NCBI RefSeq assembly: GCF_008274825.1 | Contig: NZ_CP030848.1 | Span: 1,674,001-1,738,000 of the forward strand | DNA from: Sphingobacterium hotanense | GTDB taxonomy: Bacteria; Bacteroidota; Bacteroidia; Sphingobacteriales; Sphingobacteriaceae | Direction of reading: 5' to 3' | Length of the DNA: 64,000 bases | Shown: positions 38,001 through 43,952 of the stretch, piece after piece | Numbering within the stretch: the stretch's first letter is position 1 | Layout: each line of letters opens with the position of its first letter | Notes under the pieces: generated by a model | Told to the model about the DNA's origin: nothing | The model's database searches: none | The model's input: only the letters and a program-made list of their open reading frames with translations | Program-made: the position numbers and the translations under genes

Positions 38001-38321
38001 GACGAAAGACAGATTTGGAGCTTAAACTCGCCGAACAATATTGCGATTTCCGATCCTATAGATTATTATCTGGAAGACGCGTCCTTTTTGCGTATAAATA
38101 ACATTACGCTAGGATACACGCTGCCAAAAACTTTAACTCAACAAGCCAAGATTCAACGCCTTCGTGTGTATCTAACGCTGAATAACATCCATACGTTCAC
38201 CAATTATTCGGGATATGACCCCGAAGTTGCTGCTAGCGGATCCTTGCTGACCCGTGGCGTCGATAACTCGGCTTATCCGAGAACAAAGAGTGTGGTTGCG
38301 GGATTGAATCTATCATTCTAA
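35079..38321 (+). CDS. SusC-like TonB-dependent outer-membrane transporter (pair 2)
   Basis: This 1080-residue protein has a signal peptide, a carboxypeptidase-D-like domain (LQGHILDDQNNPIQGASVQV), a TonB box region (LDEVVVIGYGTSRKKD), a plug (YVVDGFVMDD, IENIDILKDASATAIYGARG) and a barrel ending in LNLSF. It is clearly diverged from the first SusC, so the two pairs probably import different oligosaccharides, for example longer or substituted ones. Its stop overlaps the start codon of the SusD gene by one base. Confidence 0.96.
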   Translation: MKYKSTNQRLSKFLGLSLMFLMLLFSTAYAQQSTLQGHILDDQNNPIQGASVQVKGKQASAQTDATGKFEIAAQTGDVLQISYVGFESREYTVASTANIRIQLTSDEQNLDEVVVIGYGTSRKKDLTGAVGSIKGTEIQQIPVTTAAQAITGKIAGVNVVTQSGAPGAGVNILVRGGTSITGSTSPLYVVDGFVMDDALTKIDIQDIENIDILKDASATAIYGARGANGVVLISTKSGAAGRTSLDYNGYASFEGLSKKLDLLSVEDYVKYQYEFQTLGGNQRAYAQMYGGDPAAPDFASTAYQRIHSDYANRAGIDWQDEVFGGQAVLQNHNLNLSGGNEKTKFMVSYNHTGQDGILAKSGFKRNSVRAKVDHQLNKAIQLNFSSMLQDAQTEGGGSLGGMLKMSILQPATGGVRFTDEELLYSDIAEELQAINSQYDVYNPIIMNDALNRLRAARLANVNAGVSIKFLQDFTFRSSGTYQWEQTRNDFWDDGRTMNARNNRGPYGSIRNAEGYEWQWTNTVSWLKDLGKHHLNLLAGHEVRYEESQGLGHSYYEFPESNFGLKDVSLAGRTERGESDASRYGLVSGFFRAIYNFDDRFLVTGTVRSDGVSTFNTGNKWGAFPSASAAWNIHNESFMKDQTFINQLKLRVGYGTTGNDRIGSTRYATLYGSTVVAMDNSVLVGVKPSGTLGNPSLRWEKTQTTNLALDAIFFNNRLMFTADVYQNESKNLLLEANIPTSTGYSKQFQNVAALQNRGVELSLSSVNIKKDDFQWRSSLNMTFNRSKVTSLFGSAGTDRMITSYESRVSFLTEVGGPVSTFYGYRYDGVYTTDDFDQQADGSYKLKDGVASLKGKNRASIKPGDVKYLPTAGQTDANGNPVWSADDRTEIGRAEPKFFGGLNNEFAYKSFDLSIFLNFAYGHQVFNMNTQRFMGPYLPNQNSMGIMNNRFTLIDPNTGLETKDLNRLAELNPNQADERQIWSLNSPNNIAISDPIDYYLEDASFLRINNITLGYTLPKTLTQQAKIQRLRVYLTLNNIHTFTNYSGYDPEVAASGSLLTRGVDNSAYPRTKSVVAGLNLSF

Positions 38322-40141
38322 TGAATATCATCATGAAAAAAATATCCATCATATTAGGACTTGCGATTGCTCTTAGTAGTAGTTCTTGTAAGGATTTCCT
38401 GGAATTGCCATCAGAAAAGGACTTCGATAGCTCAACGATTTTTGAAGATCCAGGGAAGGTCGAAATGGCCATATTAGGAGCCTATACCAGTACTTTCAAT
38501 GCCGAATTATTTTATCAATTCGGAATGGGTACTGACGAATGTATTTCAACAGAGGGCGAGACAAACTCAAAGAATCAAGTGTCGAATTATGTATATAGTC
38601 CGGCTATCGCGCCCAACTCCACTTATAGTGCGATGTACGCAGGCGTTGAGCAAGCGAATGTATTGATCAAAAATATCCCTTTGATGTCGGTATCAGATGA
38701 AGCGACAAAAAAGAAATTAGACGGCATCCTCGGTGAAGCGTACGCCATTCGCGCGAGCAATATGCTCAATGTCGTTCGATATTTTGGCGACGCCCCTTAC
38801 CCGACGATCCCTGTGGTAGATATGCCGAACTTTTCATCGTCGCGTGTTAGCCGCGATACCATTATTGACGGCTGTGTTGATGATTTGCAGAAGGCGATTA
38901 GCCTCTTGCCTTGGAAAGGGGAGTCTGGTCTGCCTGTAGAGCGTATTTCTAAGAATGCTGCATATGGGTTGTTGGCTAGGGTTGCTCTTTATGGGGCTGG
39001 ATATTCCTTGCGTTGGGACTTGAACTCCTATGCGGCTTCTTCAGTGAAATTAGCAAAACGCACGGATGCGAATCGCATCCAAGAACTTTACACTATAGCG
39101 CGAGATGCTTGTAAAGCTATTGTCGATCGTGGCGAAAATACGCTGGTTAGCTACGAGAGCATTTTCAGAGATTTAGTAAACGGAAGATACAATAATGAGA
39201 GTATGTATGAATACGGGCAAAAGACTGCCGATAGGAACGAGCTGCGATTAGGTTATACCAATGGCATCTTCGCACATACCAATTCATTCTATAACAAATC
39301 GCAGCCAGCCATGGCGGCATTTCCGACTTATTATTTTGAGTTTGCTGAAGGCGATACCCGCCGAGATGTAACGATTGCGAATTATTCCTTAAGTGCTGAT
39401 AGCTTGCACCAAATGAATACCTATGCAAGCAATAGCATTGGCAAATTTCGTGTAAACTGGAAGGGAGATGTTGGTGTTTCGGCAGCACAACGCGATATCA
39501 ACTGGATACACTTACGTTATGCAGATGTCCTGCTGATGTATGCGGAAGCGGAAAATGAATTAGCAAATGGTCCAACGCCGGTTGCGAAAGAGATGTATGA
39601 AAAAGTACGCTTGCGAGCATTCAATCAGGATCGCAGCAAGATAGGGCAGACGCCATCCGATTACCAATCTTTCTTGGATGCTATTATTCAGGAGCGCAAA
39701 CTCGAATTGGGATTCGAAGGATGGAGACGAACCGATCTGATTCGCTGGGGCGTGCTGACGGAAAAACTTACGGCTGCGAAAATGGACTTAATGGATCTTG
39801 CAAACCACAGCGGCAAGTACGCGTCGGTACCTAGATTCCGCGCTTATTTAAAAACTGCAGCTAAAGTCTTCAACGATCCGGCGGTTGCTTTAGCTTTCGA
39901 AGGATTTGTGACGGAGCCCGATGCAGCAAAAAAGGCAGACCTTGCGGCAAAGAAATATACGCTGCTTGATATGTATAGCGCCAATTCAGCATTTTACGCT
40001 AATGCATTAACGGCAAATGCTACTTGGGTACAAAATATATTCAGAGGGTTAGAAAAGAATAAAGTAGAACTGTTGCCGTTGAGTACTGCGACCATGGATG
40101 CAAATCCAGGATTGCAAGGACAACAGCATCCGCTGTACTAA
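38321..40141 (+). CDS. SusD/RagB-like surface glycan-binding lipoprotein (pair 2)
   Basis: This 606-residue lipoprotein is about 100 residues longer than the first SusD. Lipidation is expected at Cys23 in SSSSC. The SusD signature segments are present: ILGEAYAIRASNMLNVVRYFG, INWIHLRYADVLLMYAEAEN and QERKLELGFEGWRRTDLIRWG. The start used here overlaps the SusC stop; the ATG four codons later (MKKISIILG) gives an equally good signal peptide. It pairs with the second SusC and probably defines its ligand. Confidence 0.95.
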   Translation: MNIIMKKISIILGLAIALSSSSCKDFLELPSEKDFDSSTIFEDPGKVEMAILGAYTSTFNAELFYQFGMGTDECISTEGETNSKNQVSNYVYSPAIAPNSTYSAMYAGVEQANVLIKNIPLMSVSDEATKKKLDGILGEAYAIRASNMLNVVRYFGDAPYPTIPVVDMPNFSSSRVSRDTIIDGCVDDLQKAISLLPWKGESGLPVERISKNAAYGLLARVALYGAGYSLRWDLNSYAASSVKLAKRTDANRIQELYTIARDACKAIVDRGENTLVSYESIFRDLVNGRYNNESMYEYGQKTADRNELRLGYTNGIFAHTNSFYNKSQPAMAAFPTYYFEFAEGDTRRDVTIANYSLSADSLHQMNTYASNSIGKFRVNWKGDVGVSAAQRDINWIHLRYADVLLMYAEAENELANGPTPVAKEMYEKVRLRAFNQDRSKIGQTPSDYQSFLDAIIQERKLELGFEGWRRTDLIRWGVLTEKLTAAKMDLMDLANHSGKYASVPRFRAYLKTAAKVFNDPAVALAFEGFVTEPDAAKKADLAAKKYTLLDMYSANSAFYANALTANATWVQNIFRGLEKNKVELLPLSTATMDANPGLQGQQHPLY

Positions 40142-40147
40142 AGTTTG

Positions 40148-41347
40148 ATGAAAATGACACTTACCATAAAACGGGAATTATTAATAAGCAGCTTGATAAC
40201 CTGCTTATTACTGATTCCTTTTCTTCAGGTATCGGCACAAAAATCGAATATGCCGCTATATGAGCAAGTTGCACAGTCAGAGATGAAACGTTTCCCCGAA
40301 TTGTGGCAATTAGATCACGGCAAGCGACTTTATTTTGCGTATTCCCAAGGCTTAGGTGCACTTGCCTTTTATAAACTGTATGAGAAAACGAAGAACGAAG
40401 TTTACTTCAATTATGTAGAAATGTGGATGGATAGTCTCATTGATAATAAGGGCGAAATCTATTTATACAAGCCGGAGGACTTCCATCTGGATTTTATCAA
40501 TCCAGGGAAATTGCTTTTTTCCCTGTACGAGAAAACAAAGAAGGAGAAATATGCTTTGGCAATAGAAAAACTTATGGATCAGCTAAAGAAGCAACCACGT
40601 ACTCCCGATGGGCTATTTTGGCATAAGGATATTTATCCGAATCAAGTTTGGCTGGACGGCCTATACATGGCGTCTCCCTTTTTGACGTCCTACGCCAAGT
40701 ATAAAAATGAACCAAAATATTATGATGAAGCGCTAAACCAGATATTAGGGGCTGCAAAACATTTATACGATCCGAAAACTGGCTTATATTATCATGCTTG
40801 GGATGCAGCGAAAGTGCAACCATGGGCCAATCCTGTAACAGGTCAATCGCCTAGTTTTTGGGGACGAAGCATAGGTTGGTGGTTTATGGCATTGGTTGAC
40901 GTGTTAGACGACTTACCCAATGATAATCCGCGAAGAGAAGATGTATTAAAGATCATTCGTGATCTTGCCGAGGTCCTGCCAAGATATCAGGACGATGAGG
41001 GACTCTTTTGGCAAGTGTTGGATAAACCGAAAGTTGACAAGAATTACCAGGAAGCATCGGTCAATAGCATGTTTTTGTATGCTTTTGCGAAGGCAGTAAA
41101 CAGGGGATATATAGCGCCGGAATACAGGAAGGTCGCAGATGGAATTTTATCGGGCTTGCAAAAAAAGCTATTGCTAAAAGACAAGGATGGCTCTTGGAAC
41201 TTACATCAATGTAATGCTGTCGCTGGTTTAGGCGGCAGTGGAAATCGCGATGGAAGTTTTGATTACTATGTTAATGAGCGAATTCGTTCCAACGATATTA
41301 AAGCGACTGCACCCTTGATTATGGGGTTGATGGAAATGGATAAATAA
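40148..41347 (+). CDS. GH105-like unsaturated uronyl hydrolase
   Basis: This 399-residue exported (alpha/alpha)6-barrel protein belongs to the GH105/GH88 group. The likely catalytic Asp170 lies in NQVWLDGLYMASPF, and FWGRSIGWWFMALVDVLDDLP and the C-terminal GGSGNRDGSFDYYVNE are typical. It differs from the other two free GH105 proteins and is closest to the middle domain of the fusion protein at 43953, sharing HKxIYPxQxWLDGLYMA. The frame is open from a TTG at 40145; I take the ATG at 40148. It ends the pectin locus before a terminator. Confidence 0.9.
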   Translation: MKMTLTIKRELLISSLITCLLLIPFLQVSAQKSNMPLYEQVAQSEMKRFPELWQLDHGKRLYFAYSQGLGALAFYKLYEKTKNEVYFNYVEMWMDSLIDNKGEIYLYKPEDFHLDFINPGKLLFSLYEKTKKEKYALAIEKLMDQLKKQPRTPDGLFWHKDIYPNQVWLDGLYMASPFLTSYAKYKNEPKYYDEALNQILGAAKHLYDPKTGLYYHAWDAAKVQPWANPVTGQSPSFWGRSIGWWFMALVDVLDDLPNDNPRREDVLKIIRDLAEVLPRYQDDEGLFWQVLDKPKVDKNYQEASVNSMFLYAFAKAVNRGYIAPEYRKVADGILSGLQKKLLLKDKDGSWNLHQCNAVAGLGGSGNRDGSFDYYVNERIRSNDIKATAPLIMGLMEMDK

Positions 41348-41361
41348 TATTGAGAAAAAAG

Positions 41362-41394
41362 AAAGGGGCCAATGTTATAAGTTTGGCCTCTTTT
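41362..41394. terminator. Bidirectional terminator between the pectin locus and the second lipoprotein gene
   Basis: AAAGGGGCCA pairs with TGGCCTCTTT (one G-U pair) around a loop of about 12 nt. There are A residues before and T residues after the stem, so it can work on both strands. It separates the converging GH105 gene (plus) and fimbrillin-like gene (minus). Confidence 0.8.
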
Positions 41395-41411
41395 TTAATA
41401 TATCTAATTGT

Positions 41412-43190
41412 CTATTTTCTCACGCAGCGAACGCTAGCTAAGCGAGCTGAGCTCATCGTTTGGTTTTGCAGTATCATGGCTTGATTAGTGCTGTAAGACA
41501 AAGTCGCAAAAGTTCCGGGAGTTTTTGTTCTCCAATAACCTTTTGTACTTGTGTACCAGAAAGCGCTATTCGGATAAAAATCCATGGTGTTGGCACTGCT
41601 GGATAATTTATAGCCGACGGGGGTAAAAATCAGATTTCCGTGAGGATGACCAGGATAGCCCTCGGCTGTAGTCGTTGGGATAATGTACATATACCAATTG
41701 GAGCCTTCTACACCTATATTTTTGGACGTTAAGTTTCTTAACTCATTCACTTGCGCAACCGTCGGTAAATCCCAAGTGCCCTCCGGATACATCAATTCAC
41801 AAAGATTCTTCCCTGTCGATCCGATTGAATATACATCACTCGTAAAATAATCCGTTGTCGGAACGCCTGCTGTCGTTCTATATAGAGGATTGTCGTAACG
41901 CATTTTATATTGCCAAAGTCCCGCAGGTGTCAATTTACCATTGGCATCCCTCCAGGTATTACTTCTTGCCCATTTTGTTGCACCTATAGTTATGGCCGAC
42001 TCAACCAGTCTGATCGAAACAAAATAGCTTTTTCCAGGCATAGCAACAAAGGTTGGGAATTCAAATGTTTTACCATAAAAGTGTCGTTCAACGTATCCGA
42101 TAGATCCATCAGCGTCTGCCAAACGTTGACTGGTTATTTTCAATGTGTCAATGGATACAACCAAACTGCGTGAGGTTGCTCCGTCAGTTGGGGTGTAGAA
42201 AGTGTACCTTCGCTTGGTATTCTCGTCCAACACCGTGTCAACATCTAAGGGGACTTGATAAGCCGCGTTATGATGAACATATACGTTTTTAGTAGCGATC
42301 GCTGTAGAAATATTTTGCAAGGTGGCATCGCTCAATCTGAAATTTCCGGATACAACTCCGCTATTGTCTTTGAATTTTACATTGGCGTGCGTAATAGGTG
42401 CAAACAGTCCACGAGAATTTACTTCCACAATAATTCGTGATGTTTTACGCGCTAAGACTATTCCGTTAATTAAGTTTTGACCGTCCTTTATATTATTAGT
42501 GGTGATGATTCCTGTTGCATAGGCGAAATCCTTACGTGTGCTTGGATTATTTCCTGTCGGATCCACTGGAACGGTACCTGTAGCTTGATTGAAGGCTGGA
42601 ATAGGACTAGTATTATTGTTCGTATAAGCATACCAACGGTATTTGGTATTTCTATTTGCAGGAATGGATATCGCCGCAGTTCCGACCTTGCCTTCGGCCT
42701 GTCCCACGTAGGTGACCTGATTTCCGCTTGCGTCGGCCGTATAAAGTACCACGCGGTAAGTGGTGCCTGGCGCTAGATCGGTTGCTGTTCCAGCTGCTGT
42801 AATCCCACCTGAAGAAGACGCTCGATTTGAGGATGTGCTTATAATCCTTTTTTCTTTCTGATAGGAACTAGGCAGCTCCTCTGAAATGGTCATCATTGCA
42901 TCTACGTCACCTAAGCTGACGATCTCACTTTGTACAGTTACTTTTTTTAGTTGTTCACGACTTGATCCTGACGATTTTGGCTCTCCGGAGCCACTATTTT
43001 GATCAACAGGTTCTATATCCTCTATCGCATCAAGTGGGAAGACGATCACGGTCTCATTTTTTGCTACGTAGGGCTCCTCTATTTTACTATCGGAACCTGA
43101 TTTTTTACAACTCGTTAATAACAATAAGAAAGCGACTTTAAAGGTCAACAAAAAAGTGATGCGTCCATATAGAAATGAAGGGTTATTCAT
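41412..43190 (-). CDS. Fimbrillin-like lipoprotein with FISUMP-like C-terminus (copy 2)
   Basis: This 592-residue lipoprotein has Cys28 in LTSC as its lipidation site. It matches the product at 340-2157 along its length: EPYVAKNETVIVF near the mature start, SEIVSLGDVDAMMTISEELP, NRNTKYRWYAYTNNN, ARKTSRIIVEVNSRGLFAPI, and the C-terminal YPEGTWDLPTVAQVNEL ending VRCVRK. The N-terminal part is fimbrillin/Mfa-like and the C-terminal part is FISUMP-like. A 57-residue peptide gene is 50 bp upstream on the same strand. The product may be a surface-exposed pilus component or adhesin; nothing in the sequence ties it to pectin use beyond position. Confidence 0.8.
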   Translation of the reverse strand: MNNPSFLYGRITFLLTFKVAFLLLLTSCKKSGSDSKIEEPYVAKNETVIVFPLDAIEDIEPVDQNSGSGEPKSSGSSREQLKKVTVQSEIVSLGDVDAMMTISEELPSSYQKEKRIISTSSNRASSSGGITAAGTATDLAPGTTYRVVLYTADASGNQVTYVGQAEGKVGTAAISIPANRNTKYRWYAYTNNNTSPIPAFNQATGTVPVDPTGNNPSTRKDFAYATGIITTNNIKDGQNLINGIVLARKTSRIIVEVNSRGLFAPITHANVKFKDNSGVVSGNFRLSDATLQNISTAIATKNVYVHHNAAYQVPLDVDTVLDENTKRRYTFYTPTDGATSRSLVVSIDTLKITSQRLADADGSIGYVERHFYGKTFEFPTFVAMPGKSYFVSIRLVESAITIGATKWARSNTWRDANGKLTPAGLWQYKMRYDNPLYRTTAGVPTTDYFTSDVYSIGSTGKNLCELMYPEGTWDLPTVAQVNELRNLTSKNIGVEGSNWYMYIIPTTTAEGYPGHPHGNLIFTPVGYKLSSSANTMDFYPNSAFWYTSTKGYWRTKTPGTFATLSYSTNQAMILQNQTMSSARLASVRCVRK

Positions 43191-43240
43191 TGGCGTTATT
43201 AATAGATTTTGTTTTTTAGTGTTTTATTTATTGCTCGAAA

Positions 43241-43414
43241 CTACATGTCGTAGTTCTTATAACTGCCATTTGGCGCGCTTTCCCATTCTTCAATCTTGGG
43301 CGTATTACCCGTGTTGCCGGTATTGATCGTAGCGGAGCTCGTCCCGATAGACTCTTCCATTTCTACGGTAATACACACAATAATGGGTTGAACATATTTT
43401 AGCTTCGAGCACAT
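43241..43414 (-). CDS. Conserved 57-residue peptide preceding fimbrillin-like lipoprotein (copy 2)
   Basis: The minus strand from the ATG at 43414 encodes 57 residues starting MCSKLKYVQPIIV, with the core VEMEESIGTSSATINTGN, an IEEWES motif and the end NYDM. It aligns with the peptide at 2210-2377 from start to end and shares the core with the one at 61646-61846. No signal peptide is visible. The upstream region shares only short stretches with that of copy 1 (CAGGTAATAATTTT, CTATAACGAAAT), and no CRP-like palindrome or TAnnTTTG element was found there. Confidence 0.8.
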   Translation of the reverse strand: MCSKLKYVQPIIVCITVEMEESIGTSSATINTGNTGNTPKIEEWESAPNGSYKNYDM

Positions 43415-43843
43415 AAAATTTTATTGCTGTTTAATATAATCAGTGTGATTGCGGGATTAAATGCAATAATAGATAAACTATTCGTTTAAAGCTTGTAATA
43501 TTTCTTAGAGATTATTCGTTATTGAAAAATTTTTAGATAACAGGTAATAATTTTGTAGGGATTAATTTCATGTATCATTAGTTAATGAAAAATTATTATT
43601 AAGTATAAATCCCGTTTCTTTGCTATATTTTAAATATCAAAGTCTAAAAACCAACTTGTAGATCATTAATTGGTAAAGTCAATACTTTAAATTTATGAAT
43701 CTCGCAATTATCCTATAACGAAATAATTGTTTGAGTTATGTAAAATTTCACAAGAATAGAATAGCAATCGTTTGTAACGACAGGGAGATGTCTGGCTTTC
43801 TGAGAGATTTCGAAGATCTTTTTCACTCGGTTTTCAATACGCT
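43415..43843. other. AT-rich intergenic region, divergent promoters
   Basis: This 429-bp stretch must hold the promoter of the peptide/lipoprotein pair (minus) and that of the fusion gene (plus). I see no gene. Because the hairpin at 43844-43885 has a U-tract only on the plus strand and no gene lies upstream of it, a plus-strand transcript (small RNA or leader) may begin here. Confidence 0.45.
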
Positions 43844-43885
43844 ATGAACGCAAACGATGTCGGCATCGTTTGCGTTCATTTTTCT
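43844..43885 (+). terminator. Orphan intrinsic terminator in front of the fusion gene
   Basis: A perfect 16-bp stem (ATGAACGCAAACGATG / CATCGTTTGCGTTCAT) with a 4-nt loop is followed by TTTTTCT on the plus strand only. No plus-strand gene ends nearby; the previous one ends at 41347 and has its own terminator. The next gene starts at 43953. It may end a small RNA or attenuate the leader of the downstream operon. Confidence 0.82.
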
Positions 43886-43952
43886 AGTATTCCCTATTAT
43901 AAATTAGGAACTTGAGTTTAGAAAATAGAAATAGACCTTTTACATCTCACCT

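Noticed and set aside
43844..43889. Short frame starting with the ATG inside the hairpin
   Set aside because: The codons are simply the terminator stem, and it ends soon after. It is not likely to be a gene.
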